Assembly: GCF_009494395.1 (NCBI RefSeq)
Contig: NZ_VZCB01000080.1
Span: forward strand, 1-60,972
Reading direction: 5' to 3'
Source: Segatella copri
Lineage (GTDB): Bacteria; Bacteroidota; Bacteroidia; Bacteroidales; Bacteroidaceae
DNA length: 60,972 nucleotides
Shown here: piece after piece, positions 18,071 through 26,202 of the stretch
Layout: every line of letters begins with the position of its first letter
Numbering within the stretch: position 1 is the first letter of the stretch
Made by a program: the position numbers and the translations under genes
Notes under the pieces: generated by a model
Told to the model about the DNA's origin: nothing
Databases searched by the model: none
Seen by the model: only the letters and a program-made list of their open reading frames with translations

Positions 18071-19669
18071 ATGGACGTTAACGCAAAGAGAGATAATTCC
18101 CGCATCAAGGAGATTGAGATCATGGACAGCACGCTGCGTGACGGCGAGCAGACCAATGGTGTCAGTTTCCTTCCTCACGAGAAGTTGATGATAGCAAGAA
18201 TGCTGTTGCACGACATCAATGTTGATCGCATTGAGGTGGCTTCAGCGCGTGTGTCGGAAGGCGAAAAGGATGCTGTCGCTCGTATTTGCCGTTATGCCAA
18301 GACCATTGGTAAGCTGGATTCCGTTGAGGTATTGGGATTCGTGGATAACAACAAAAGCGTGGACTGGATTGCTGAATGCGGCGGTCACGTCATCAACCTC
18401 TTGGCTAAGGGTAGCTACAAGCACTGCACCCAGCAGCTCAAGATGTCGCCTGAGGAGCATCTCGCTCATATCAAGCAGACCATCGACTATGCCCTGAGCA
18501 AGGATTTCACCGTAAATCTCTACCTGGAGGACTGGTCGAGCGGAATGCGCGACAGTCGTGACTATCTCTTCACGATGATGGACGAGCTGGTGAAGTTGCC
18601 TATCAAGCGCTTCCTGCTTCCTGATACTTTGGGTATCCTGAACCCATTGCAGTGTGTGGAGTACATGCGCCAGATGGTTCGCCGTTATCCGAACTCTCAC
18701 TTCGACTTCCATGCCCATAATGACTACGATTTGGCGGTGAGCAACTCGCTGGCTGCCGTATTGAGTGGCGCCAAGGGTCTTCATGTTACCGTGAATGGTT
18801 TGGGCGAACGCTGCGGCAATGCACCATTGGCGAGTGTTCAGGTGATTCTGAAGGATATGTTCGAGGCAAAGACCAATATCAAGGAAGACCGTCTGAACGA
18901 TATTTCCCGATTGGTTGAAGGATACAGCGGCATCGCCGTGGCTCCGAATACCCCTGTGGTGGGCGATAACGTCTTCACCCAGGTGGCTGGTGTGCATGCC
19001 GATGGCGATAACAAGGACAAGCTTTATTGCAACGACTTGGTGCCAGAGCGTTTCGGCAGACATCGTGAGTATGCATTGGGTAAGAATTCCGGTAAGGCGA
19101 ACATCATCCAGAACCTCAACGAGCTGGGATTGGAGTTGACGCCGGAGCAGACCAAGGCTGTGACCAAGCGAATCACCGAACTCGGCGACCGCAAGGAGCT
19201 GGTAACCCAGGACGACCTGCCATACATCGTGAGCGATGTGTTGAAGCACAGCACACCTGAGGATAAGGTAAAACTGGTCAGTTACATGGTGTCCACTTCC
19301 TATGGTTTGAAGCCTATCGCCAGCGTGAAGGTAGAAATAGAGGGTAAGGAGTATGAAGACCGTAGCTCTGGTGATGGTCAGTATGATGCCTTCGTAAAGG
19401 CTCTTCGCAACATCTACAAGGTGAAGCTCGGCAAGACCTTCCCTACGCTCGACAACTATCAGGTAACCATTCCACCTGGTGGCCGTACCGATGCCCTCGT
19501 CCAGACCGTCATTACCTGGCGTGAAGGCGACCGCATCTGGCGTACCCGCGGCTTGGATGCCGACCAGACGGAGGCAGCTATCAAGGCAACGCTCAAAATG
19601 CTTAATATGTATGAGGCTGATAAGAGCGATGAACAGCCGGCATCGCCTCGAAATCTTGATATGGAATAA
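18071..19669 (+). CDS. Second LeuA-family synthase, citramalate synthase candidate
   Basis: A 532-residue DRE-TIM metallolyase with the catalytic segment MDSTLRDGEQTNGVSF (residues 18-33), the HAHNDYDLAV metal-binding motif and NGLGERCGNAPLA, followed by a C-terminal LeuA allosteric domain (about residues 380-515). It differs clearly from the leuA product encoded in the same operon. Homologues at this place between leuD and leuB occur in Bacteroidota. A likely role is (R)-citramalate synthesis from pyruvate and acetyl-CoA, letting LeuC, LeuD and LeuB also make 2-oxobutyrate for isoleucine. A second isopropylmalate synthase is the alternative; the substrate cannot be fixed from sequence. Confidence 0.8.
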   Translation: MDVNAKRDNSRIKEIEIMDSTLRDGEQTNGVSFLPHEKLMIARMLLHDINVDRIEVASARVSEGEKDAVARICRYAKTIGKLDSVEVLGFVDNNKSVDWIAECGGHVINLLAKGSYKHCTQQLKMSPEEHLAHIKQTIDYALSKDFTVNLYLEDWSSGMRDSRDYLFTMMDELVKLPIKRFLLPDTLGILNPLQCVEYMRQMVRRYPNSHFDFHAHNDYDLAVSNSLAAVLSGAKGLHVTVNGLGERCGNAPLASVQVILKDMFEAKTNIKEDRLNDISRLVEGYSGIAVAPNTPVVGDNVFTQVAGVHADGDNKDKLYCNDLVPERFGRHREYALGKNSGKANIIQNLNELGLELTPEQTKAVTKRITELGDRKELVTQDDLPYIVSDVLKHSTPEDKVKLVSYMVSTSYGLKPIASVKVEIEGKEYEDRSSGDGQYDAFVKALRNIYKVKLGKTFPTLDNYQVTIPPGGRTDALVQTVITWREGDRIWRTRGLDADQTEAAIKATLKMLNMYEADKSDEQPASPRNLDME

Positions 19670-19793
19670 TATCTCCGAAGGTTACGAAAATATCTCCGAA
19701 GATTACGAAATTATCTCCGAAGGTTATGAAAATATTTCCGAAGATTACGAAATTATCTCCGAAGATTATGAAAATATCTCCGAAGGTTTCTAT
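19668..19793 (+). repeat. 21-bp minisatellite, six units
   Basis: Six units of AATATCTCCGAAGGTTACGA(A) start at 19668, 19689, 19710, 19731, 19752 and 19773, with exchange of GG/GA and AAT/ATT between units. The stop of the second synthase gene overlaps the first unit. In one frame the array reads a heptad NISEGYE / IISEDYE, but no gene start serves it. It lies in the leader of leuB. Confidence 0.9.
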
Positions 19794-19799
19794 TCAGCA

Positions 19800-19895
19800 G
19801 CGCGCCCTGAAGGGGCAGAAGCTCCTAGCCCAGGGTAACACCCTGGGTATAAGATAGCATTTAGCAATGCGCCCTGTAAGGGCAAAAGCTTTAAT
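19800..19895. repeat. REP-like palindromes before leuB
   Basis: Two copies of GCGCCCTGxAxGGGCxxAAGCT (about 19801 and 19870) flank a perfect hairpin TAGCCCAGGGT-AAC-ACCCTGGGTA (19828-19851). Similar GCCCT/AGGGC palindromes occur at 25370-25412. They look like dispersed extragenic palindromes. Confidence 0.65.
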
Positions 19896-19930
19896 CATTC
19901 AAAAAATAAACAATTAAAAAATCAGATAAG

Positions 19931-20992
19931 ATGAAATTAAACATTGCAGTTCTCGCCGGTGATGGTATCGGACCAGAGATTATGAAGCAGGGCGTAGCAG
20001 TTATGCAGGCCATTGCAGAGAAGTTCAACCACGAGTTTACTTACAACGAGGCTATCTGCGGCGCTCACGCTATCGATGAGGTAGGTGATCCATTCCCAGA
20101 GGAGACCTTCAAGACTTGTATGGATGCTGATGCTGTACTCTTCGCAGCCGTTGGCGACCCACGTTTCGACAACAACCCTACAGCCAAGGTTCGTCCTGAG
20201 CAGGGCTTGCTCGCTATGCGTAAGAAGTTGGGCCTCTTCGCCAATGTCCGCCCAGTAGCCACATTCGATTGCCTGCTCCATAAGTCACCATTGAAGGATG
20301 AACTCCTGAAGGGTGCTGACTTCGTAGTAATCCGCGAGTTGACTGGTGGTATGTACTTTGGTGAGAAGTATCAGGATAACGATAAGGCATACGATACAGA
20401 TATCTATACCCGTCCTGAGATTGAGCGCATCCTGAAGGTAGCTTTCGAGTTTGCCATGAAGCGCAACAAGCACTTGACAGTAGTAGATAAGGCAAACGTA
20501 TTGGCATCTTCTCGTCTCTGGCGTCAGATTGCCAAGGAGATGGAGCCACAGTATCCTGAGGTAAACACCGACTATATGTTCATCGACAACGCTTCTATGC
20601 GCGTGTTGACAGAGCCTACATTCTTCGATGTCATCGTTACAGAGAACACCTTCGGTGACATCCTTACCGATGAGACTTCTTGCATCACCGGTTCTATGGG
20701 CTTGCAGCCATCTAGCTCTCTCGGTGAGCACACACCTTTGTTCGAGCCTGTTCACGGTTCATGGCCACAGGCAGCTGGCAAGAACCTGGCTAACCCTGTA
20801 GCTCAGATTCTTTCTGCAGCCATGTTGCTTGAGCACTTCGGTTTGAACGAGGAGGGAGCCTTGATCCGCAAGGCAGTAGATGCTTCTCTCGATGCCAATG
20901 TCCGCACACCTGAAATTCAGGTTGAGGGTGGTGCTCACTATGGCACAACAGAGGTTGGCGAGTGGATTGTCAACTGGATCAAGAATGCATAA
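19931..20992 (+). CDS. leuB: 3-isopropylmalate dehydrogenase
   Basis: A 353-residue NAD-dependent decarboxylating dehydrogenase that yields 2-oxoisocaproate. The start motif [14 protein letters not shown] and the C-terminal signature [19 protein letters not shown] are clear. Last gene of the leucine operon, separated from the preceding gene by the minisatellite and palindromes and followed by a strong terminator. Confidence 0.97.
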   Translation: MKLNIAVLAGDGIGPEIMKQGVAVMQAIAEKFNHEFTYNEAICGAHAIDEVGDPFPEETFKTCMDADAVLFAAVGDPRFDNNPTAKVRPEQGLLAMRKKLGLFANVRPVATFDCLLHKSPLKDELLKGADFVVIRELTGGMYFGEKYQDNDKAYDTDIYTRPEIERILKVAFEFAMKRNKHLTVVDKANVLASSRLWRQIAKEMEPQYPEVNTDYMFIDNASMRVLTEPTFFDVIVTENTFGDILTDETSCITGSMGLQPSSSLGEHTPLFEPVHGSWPQAAGKNLANPVAQILSAAMLLEHFGLNEEGALIRKAVDASLDANVRTPEIQVEGGAHYGTTEVGEWIVNWIKNA

Positions 20993-21017
20993 GCATAAAA
21001 TGTGAATAATCATATCA

Positions 21018-21058
21018 AGGGCCTTATGGAGGAATCGTTTCTTCCATAAGGCTTTTTT
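21018..21058 (+). terminator. Terminator of the leucine operon
   Basis: GCCTTATGGA (21021-21030) pairs with TCCATAAGGC (21043-21052), followed by TTTTTTAT. Confidence 0.9.
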
Positions 21059-21154
21059 ATTTCGGTAATTGTAGTTTTTTTATATGGATAGTTGTCATAT
21101 TTGCCTTTTTTTTGTTTATTTCTGGAAAGCTATTTAAGTTTAATAGTTTTTTAC

Positions 21155-21185
21155 TTGGTTGTTTGCTAAAGTATTTGTAATTTTG
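21155..21185 (+). promoter_or_regulatory. Promoter of the TPR protein gene
   Basis: TAATTTTG at 21178-21185, with TTG at 21155-21157 twenty bases upstream. The -7 box ends five bases before the ATG at 21191, implying a very short or absent 5' leader. Confidence 0.6.
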
Positions 21186-21190
21186 CAAGC

Positions 21191-21904
21191 ATGAAAAAGA
21201 AAATGATTATATCAATGTTGTTAGGAGTTTGGGCTTTGTCTATGTCGGCTCAAAGTCAGAACGAATCTGAAAGCTTAAGCAAGGACCAGGCGAAGGCTTT
21301 GAGAGATTCTCTAGCCCAGGCTACGGAAGTTCTGGCGTATCATCCGGATAGTATCGACCTTCGTCTGAAGAAGGCAGCCTGGAATATCCAGCTCAAGCAG
21401 TGGCAATATGCCAAGGATGACCTCGATAAGGTGCTGTTTCTGAACAATACCAACATCGCAGGTCTCTTTTATCGTGCCTATGTCAACGAACAGCTGCGCA
21501 GATACAACTTCGCCCGTTTAGACTATCAGAATCTGCTGGTTCTGGTGCCTGGCAATTTCCAGGCACAGCTCGGTCTCGCTCTTCTCAATCAGAAAGACAA
21601 GCATTATACCGAGGCTTATAACGGCATCAATATGCTGATAGAGCAATATCCCGACAATGCCATCGCCTATGCTGCACGTGGAGGAATGGAGAAGGAGAAG
21701 GGACAGCTTGAAGCTGCGGAATATGATTATGCCAAGGCGATGGAGCTGGATGCTGATAATGCCGATTATGTGCTGAATCATCTTGACCTGCTCATCTTGC
21801 TGAAGCGTAGGAATGAAGCCTATGCCGATTTGCAGCGGTTGATGAAGATGGGGTACTCCAAAGGGCAGTTGCTGGAGTTCTATAACAGACTGAAGAAAAA
21901 GTAG
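21191..21904 (+). CDS. Exported TPR-repeat protein
   Basis: A 237-residue protein with a signal peptide (MKKKMIISMLLGVWALSMSAQ, cut after SAQ) and three to four TPR units (LRLKKAAWNIQLKQWQYAKD, GLFYRAYVNEQLRRYNFARL, AAEYDYAKAMELDADNADY). It is probably periplasmic and mediates protein contacts. It precedes a lipoprotein phosphoesterase by 60 bp, and the two may share an operon. No specific function is recognised. Confidence 0.75.
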   Translation: MKKKMIISMLLGVWALSMSAQSQNESESLSKDQAKALRDSLAQATEVLAYHPDSIDLRLKKAAWNIQLKQWQYAKDDLDKVLFLNNTNIAGLFYRAYVNEQLRRYNFARLDYQNLLVLVPGNFQAQLGLALLNQKDKHYTEAYNGINMLIEQYPDNAIAYAARGGMEKEKGQLEAAEYDYAKAMELDADNADYVLNHLDLLILLKRRNEAYADLQRLMKMGYSKGQLLEFYNRLKKK

Positions 21905-21964
21905 TAGTAATTCCATCTGATATAATCTATAGGGAAGAATAGAACAATTAGAAGATACTTGTTT

Positions 21965-22780
21965 ATGAAGAAAATTTTTACGCAGATTGCTGTAGCTTTT
22001 GGCTGTCTCTTTCTGGCGGGCTGCGATACCGTTTTTGATGTTCATCCATACGATGTTCATGTGGATGGAGACAAGAACGTGAATGCTGCCAATATCGCCA
22101 AGATAGAAAGTGCCATCAAGTATAAGGATACCATCCGCTTTGCAATGATCAGCGATACTCATCAGTGGCTCGACGATCTGAAAAAGGAAGTGAATGATAT
22201 CAACAGGCGCAAGGACAGTATTGATTTCGTACTTCACTGCGGAGATGTCACAGACTTTGGAGCTACGCAGGAATTTCAGTGGACCCGAGACAGATTGCAG
22301 AAGCTGAAGATGCCGTTTGTGGTATTGCTCGGCAACCATGACTGCCTGGGAACCGGAAACCAGACTTACGAGGTGGTTTTCGGCAAACCGGATTTCAGTT
22401 TCATCGCCGGCAGGGTGAAGTTCGTATGTCTCAATACCAATGCCATTGAGTACGACTATTCCCGTCCTGTACCTAACTTCGATTTCATGGAAGAGCAGTG
22501 CAAGGCGGATTCTGCCGATTTCGACCGTACCGTTATCTGTATGCATGCTGCTCCTTATTCTGAGCAGTTCAATAACAATGTGGCTAAGGTATTCAACTAT
22601 TATACCCATCAGTTCCCTGGTCTGATGTTCTGTCTCTATGGTCATGGACATCATACCAAGCAGACCGATATGTATGGTGATGGCACTATGTATTATGAGA
22701 TATGCAATGCTCCTAAGCACCAGTATTATATATTTACCATTACTCCAAAAGGCTACCGTTATGAGATTATCGATTATTAA
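21965..22780 (+). CDS. Calcineurin-like metallophosphoesterase lipoprotein
   Basis: A 271-residue lipoprotein (signal MKKIFTQIAVAFGC, lipobox LAGC) with the calcineurin-like metal-binding blocks in order: MISDTHQW, HCGDVTDFG, LGNHDC, the histidine in MHAAPYS and YGHGHH. It hydrolyses a phosphate mono- or diester outside the cytoplasm; the substrate is unknown. The ATG at 21965 is chosen over a TTG six bases upstream. Its end overlaps the next gene by 20 bp. Confidence 0.85.
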   Translation: MKKIFTQIAVAFGCLFLAGCDTVFDVHPYDVHVDGDKNVNAANIAKIESAIKYKDTIRFAMISDTHQWLDDLKKEVNDINRRKDSIDFVLHCGDVTDFGATQEFQWTRDRLQKLKMPFVVLLGNHDCLGTGNQTYEVVFGKPDFSFIAGRVKFVCLNTNAIEYDYSRPVPNFDFMEEQCKADSADFDRTVICMHAAPYSEQFNNNVAKVFNYYTHQFPGLMFCLYGHGHHTKQTDMYGDGTMYYEICNAPKHQYYIFTITPKGYRYEIIDY

Positions 22781-23513
22781 TAAACACTTCTACTTTTCGT
22801 CAGTGAAGAGATTTTCTTCCTTGAAGAGAAGCTTATGTCTGGCTGGATGCTTTCTGGGTGCTGTTATCTCGGCTTCTGCTGCTGAAGGCGAGATGAAGAA
22901 TGACAGTATTGTTCATGATACACTGGTTGTTAATGAGCAGGGTGAACTCTCGCGTTATGACAGGCGGGTACTCAAATACCGCGAGCATTGGGATTTGCTG
23001 ATTCCTACCAACGGAGTGATACAGACCTGCGGTAACATGGGTGTGATTTCCCTGGGCATCGGATGGGATTACGGCAAGCATCGCCAATGGGAGACGTTTG
23101 TGATGCTCGGATATATTCCCCGTTTTGATTCTGACGATTCGAAACTGACACTCACGATCAAGGAGAATTTCATTCCCTGGCACCGTGATATCGGTAAGGG
23201 ATGGTGGTTTGAACCGTTGGAGTGCAGCATCTATTTCAATACCATCTTCGGACATGATTTCTGGACCAAGCAGCCTACCAAGTATGAAAACGGCTATTAT
23301 CCGTTCTCTACCCGTATCCGTCCTAACATCGCCTTCGGTGAGCGCTTCAGATACAATATCCCGCACAATATGCGTAAGCGCATCAAGAGCATTACGTTCT
23401 TTTATGAGTTGGGAACCAATGATATCTATACCATGCGTTTCATACGTAATGGCAATGGCAACTTCTGGGACATCTTCGGTCTTTCCCTGGGCGTCAAGAT
23501 GCAATATTTATAA
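22761..23513 (+). CDS. Exported protein of unknown function
   Basis: A 250-residue protein starting inside the end of the phosphoesterase gene. A signal-like segment (SLCLAGCFLGAVISASAAEG) follows a basic start. The mature part alternates aromatic and polar residues (NMGVISLGIGWDYGKHRQWETF and so on), suggesting an outer-membrane beta barrel, ending in an aromatic-flanked strand (GLSLGVKMQYL). No family is recognised with confidence. The start at 22761 is preferred to more upstream ATGs, which would overlap the phosphoesterase deeply. Confidence 0.65.
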   Translation: MRLSIINKHFYFSSVKRFSSLKRSLCLAGCFLGAVISASAAEGEMKNDSIVHDTLVVNEQGELSRYDRRVLKYREHWDLLIPTNGVIQTCGNMGVISLGIGWDYGKHRQWETFVMLGYIPRFDSDDSKLTLTIKENFIPWHRDIGKGWWFEPLECSIYFNTIFGHDFWTKQPTKYENGYYPFSTRIRPNIAFGERFRYNIPHNMRKRIKSITFFYELGTNDIYTMRFIRNGNGNFWDIFGLSLGVKMQYL

Positions 23514-23552
23514 TGTTTCAGGAACTTCCCAAGGGTTCTTGAAAAACAAAAG

Positions 23553-23602
23553 GCTTCATCAGCCGTTTCTTCGGAGAATTAAATTCCTCTCTCTTCGAAG
23601 AA
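23553..23602. terminator. Bidirectional terminator hairpin
   Basis: CATCAGCCGTTTCTTCGGAGA (about 23556) pairs with the later TCTTCGAAGAAACGGTTGATG (about 23593) with three mismatches. It serves the convergent genes; the right arm lies inside the last codons of the minus-strand aminotransferase gene. Confidence 0.75.
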
Positions 23603-25069
23603 ACGGTTGATGAGGTTGATGATTCTGTCCAGTTCTTCCTGCTTCAATGTAGAATTGCAGGGAAGGCTGATTTCCTGCTGCGCTATCCGTTCCGTTACAG
23701 GGAACGAAAGATGGTTCCATTCCGGATAGCAAGGCTGCTGATGAGGCGGAATCGGGTAGTGACACACGGTCTGCACCCGATGCTCTGAAAGGTAATCGCG
23801 CAGTTCATCCCGTTTTTCTGTCAGGAAAGGGAAGACATGCACCACATTCTCTGATTCCTCCTTATATAGTTCTTGCGGAATGCAATGCTCTACTATCTTT
23901 TTGTCGAGTTTGGAAAGATAGTATTGGGCTTTCTGGAATCTGTCCTTCGCCTCTCCGTATGGATTCTTCAGCTTGACGCAGAGCACGGCAGCCTGGAGCT
24001 CTTCCATTCTCGAATTGAGTCCCTGATAATCGTATTCGTATTTGCTCACCCTGCCATAGTCGCGGAGGGAAGTGATGACCTCTGCCAGCTTCCTGTCGTT
24101 GGTGGTGATGGCTCCTGCATCGCCCAATGCGCCCAGGTTCTTGCCCGGATAGAAGCTGTGAGCGGCTGCATCACCGATATTGCCCGTATGGATGCTTTTC
24201 CTGCTCGCTTCGCTGTTCTCTACCTGCATCTGGCAGGCGAATGCCTGTGCATTATCCTCAAACAGCAATAATTGATGTTTCCGGCAAAGTTCCAGTATCT
24301 TGGGTGTAACAGACAGCTTGCCGTATAGATGGACAGTCATCAGCGCCTTGGTTTGGTGTGTGATGTGCTGTTCGATGAGTCGCTCATCTATCTGCAGGGT
24401 GTCCAGCCGTGCATCAATGAGCACAGGCTTCAGTCCCACGCTTGTGATGGCAAGGATGGTGGCATAGTAGGTATTGGCAGGCACGAGAATCTCGTCGCCC
24501 TTCTGCAGTCTTCCCAATTCCATTTCGCCCATGAGAATGAGTTTTAGGGCATCCAGTCCGCATCCGCATCCTATGCTGTATTCTGAGCCGATGAATGCTG
24601 CGTATTCTTCTTCAAACTGCCTCAGGGCTTTGCCGTGCAGATACCAGCCGCTGTCTAATACCTGGGCAATGGCATTGTTGATTTCCGGCTGATATTGGTC
24701 ATTGATGGCTTTCAGGTCTAGATACTTGATTTCCTTTTCTGCTGCCGTCAGTCGCAATACTACAGTTTCTTCTGTGAAATCTGTCAGCTGATACGGACAG
24801 TCTGCCGTAATCAGGGCTCCCTCGTTTGGATTATCAAGCAAGGTTTCTGCTCCGGTTCCGTCCTGTTCTATTACCCGAAGGGTAAAGTGACCGGCGAGTG
24901 CAACCAGCATGGTTTCTCTCTGATGCTGGGTGATGACGGTGCATTTCGGTGAAAACCATTCCGTATTTCCTATTTCAAAAGGCACATGGGTATTTTCCTC
25001 AGCGACGACAAGTGTGCCGCGAGGGTCATATATCTTTTGTAACTTGATGATGTCTATTTTCTTATTCAT
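23579..25069 (-). CDS. Fused 3,4-ketoisomerase-like cupin and DegT/DnrJ aminotransferase
   Basis: A 496-residue cytoplasmic protein with two domains that are usually separate. Residues 1-110 are a WxcM/FdtA-type cupin as in dTDP-4-oxohexose 3,4-ketoisomerases. Residues 113-496 are a DegT/DnrJ/EryC1 PLP aminotransferase starting KYLDLKAINDQY, with the PLP lysine Lys310 in HSFYPGKNLGALGDAGA. The enzymes FdtA and FdtB, acting in sequence, make 3-amino-3,6-dideoxyhexoses for cell-surface glycans. The cupin lacks the usual HAH motif (here ITQHQRET), so it may be reduced. No other sugar-nucleotide gene is adjacent. A terminator lies in the 5' leader. Confidence 0.88.
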   Translation of the reverse strand: MNKKIDIIKLQKIYDPRGTLVVAEENTHVPFEIGNTEWFSPKCTVITQHQRETMLVALAGHFTLRVIEQDGTGAETLLDNPNEGALITADCPYQLTDFTEETVVLRLTAAEKEIKYLDLKAINDQYQPEINNAIAQVLDSGWYLHGKALRQFEEEYAAFIGSEYSIGCGCGLDALKLILMGEMELGRLQKGDEILVPANTYYATILAITSVGLKPVLIDARLDTLQIDERLIEQHITHQTKALMTVHLYGKLSVTPKILELCRKHQLLLFEDNAQAFACQMQVENSEASRKSIHTGNIGDAAAHSFYPGKNLGALGDAGAITTNDRKLAEVITSLRDYGRVSKYEYDYQGLNSRMEELQAAVLCVKLKNPYGEAKDRFQKAQYYLSKLDKKIVEHCIPQELYKEESENVVHVFPFLTEKRDELRDYLSEHRVQTVCHYPIPPHQQPCYPEWNHLSFPVTERIAQQEISLPCNSTLKQEELDRIINLINRFFEERGI

Positions 25070-25111
25070 ATATAATATAACGTCTGAAAAGGGAGTATAT
25101 TATATGGGAGG

Positions 25112-25154
25112 GTTATAAAAAACTAAGAGCAGCTACCTTCGCAGGCAACTGCTC
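25112..25154 (-). terminator. Terminator inside the 5' leader of the aminotransferase gene
   Basis: On the minus strand GAGCAGTTGCCT, loop GCGA, AGGTAGCTGCTC, then TTAGTTTTTTATA: a stable hairpin with a U run. It lies downstream of the promoter (25214-25221) and about 45 bp before the ATG, so it could act as an attenuator. A minimal ATG-TGA pair sits at the left foot of the hairpin (25153-25158). Confidence 0.65.
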
Positions 25155-25213
25155 ACATTCAATAGGTATTAGTTTTCTTTAAGGTAAAAAGATTGTATTC
25201 AGGATAACGTTTG

Positions 25214-25221
25214 CAAAGGTA
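25214..25221 (-). promoter_or_regulatory. Promoter of the ketoisomerase/aminotransferase gene
   Basis: TACCTTTG on the minus strand, about 145 bp before the ATG, giving a leader of about 135 nt. Confidence 0.65.
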
Positions 25222-25464
25222 CATATTTTTTTTTAAATAAAAGAATAAAACTTAAAGTATTTTTTGATTACTCATCATTTTTTTTAAAATGTAGTAAGTT
25301 CAGATACTTTTTTAGAAATTATTTTATTTATTCATCATATTCCCCTTGTAATATTGTTTTGTTGCCACACGCCCTGTTGGGTCATTTTGTTGCCACACGC
25401 TCTTTCAGGGCGAGTGGGGCAAACTGGATTTGTTGGTTCAGAGGTGAGTGGGATATAAACGAAA
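25222..25464. repeat. A+T-rich gap with GCCACACGCCCT repeats
   Basis: TTGTTGCCACACGCyCT occurs twice in tandem (about 25370 and 25393), the second followed by CAGGGCG. It resembles the REP-like elements before leuB. The rest of the gap is A+T rich with no reading frame of note. Confidence 0.55.
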
Positions 25465-25465
25465 A

Positions 25466-25500
25466 AAAAGGAAATTCAAATGAATGAATTTCCTTTTTTC
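25466..25500 (-). terminator. Terminator after tRNA-Cys
   Basis: AAAAAAGGAAATTCA pairs with TGAATTTCCTTTTTT around a short loop; on the minus strand it ends in a long T run, six bases past the tRNA 3' end. Confidence 0.8.
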
Positions 25501-25505
25501 TGAAG

Positions 25506-25576
25506 AGGTGTCTAGCGGAGTCGAACCGCTCTACACGGTTTTGCAGACCGTTACCTAACCGCTCGGTTAAGACACC
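25506..25576 (-). tRNA. tRNA-Cys (GCA)
   Basis: On the minus strand the acceptor arms GGTGTCT and AGACACC pair fully, the anticodon loop is CTGCAAA with anticodon GCA, and the T loop GTTCGACTC is present. The discriminator base is U, as is typical for tRNA-Cys. CCA is not encoded. Confidence 0.95.
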
Positions 25577-25613
25577 ATTTATAAGCTAAGCAACCATTTC
25601 TGAATTGCGAGTG

Positions 25614-25645
25614 CAAAGGTACTACTTTTATTTGGTTCCACCAAA
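25614..25645 (-). promoter_or_regulatory. tRNA-Cys promoter
   Basis: TTTG (25642-25645), 20 bp, TACCTTTG (25614-25621) on the minus strand. The tRNA starts about 37 bp downstream. Confidence 0.8.
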
Positions 25646-25680
25646 TTTTTCATCTACTTTTTTCAAAAAACTTTCATTTT

Positions 25681-25875
25681 TTATTGTTTTTCCCTTGTTT
25701 TCTCTGTTTTTACTTCAGCTTTTCTCTTTTTCTGTTCACATTTTTCCAGAAAAGGGCAGTTGGCGCATTTGAAGTCCTTACACGTCTTGGCTTTCCGGTA
25801 AGTTTTATAAATGCGATTGGCGGTATACATCACGCATACCGCCAATATCAATAGAATTAACACGTTTTGTGTCAT
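25681..25875 (-). CDS. Small single-span membrane protein with Cys cluster
   Basis: A 64-residue protein: one membrane helix (residues 4-22, NVLILLILAVCVMYTANRI), a basic stretch, then four cysteines in TCKDFKCANCPFLEKC, and a Lys/Glu-rich tail. The layout resembles the small Cys-rich membrane proteins found near FeoB, but no iron transporter is near. It could bind a metal or an iron-sulphur centre. It is 30 bp behind the next small membrane protein gene on the same strand. Confidence 0.6.
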   Translation of the reverse strand: MTQNVLILLILAVCVMYTANRIYKTYRKAKTCKDFKCANCPFLEKCEQKKRKAEVKTEKTREKQ

Positions 25876-25905
25876 TTATAAAATGTATGAATTGATGATT
25901 CTACT

Positions 25906-26127
25906 TTAACCTACGGCATTGTAGCCGTTTGTAGAGTTCTTGCGCATGATGTCACGGATGTTCATCTCCTTGAAACCATTCTCGCGCTGAATCTCTTCCA
26001 GTTCCTTCTCCTCTTCCAGATCCTTTTCAGAACGGGTAAAGGTGAAAGCCTTATACTTAAACTCTGCGATAGCCCATCCTACGATGGCTACCACAACTAA
26101 TGCGATAAATCCTACTAAAGCGTTCAT
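25906..26127 (-). CDS. Small membrane protein of unknown function
   Basis: A 73-residue protein with an N-terminal membrane helix (residues 4-24) and a charged, helical cytoplasmic tail rich in Glu and Lys (SEKDLEEEKELEEIQRENG). I do not recognise it. It lies between the acidic-tailed protein gene and the Cys-rich membrane protein gene, all on the minus strand. Confidence 0.6.
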   Translation of the reverse strand: MNALVGFIALVVVAIVGWAIAEFKYKAFTFTRSEKDLEEEKELEEIQRENGFKEMNIRDIMRKNSTNGYNAVG

Positions 26128-26202
26128 TTCCTTATCTATTATTTAATAATGTGTAAATTCCTTTTTTTTATTCTCACTACTTCCAGTTTTGGGAATCCTC
26201 TG

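Noticed and set aside
19479..19838. Open frame containing the heptads NISEGYE
   Set aside because: It begins inside the second synthase gene in another frame and has no start of its own near the array; kept as a repeat, not a gene.
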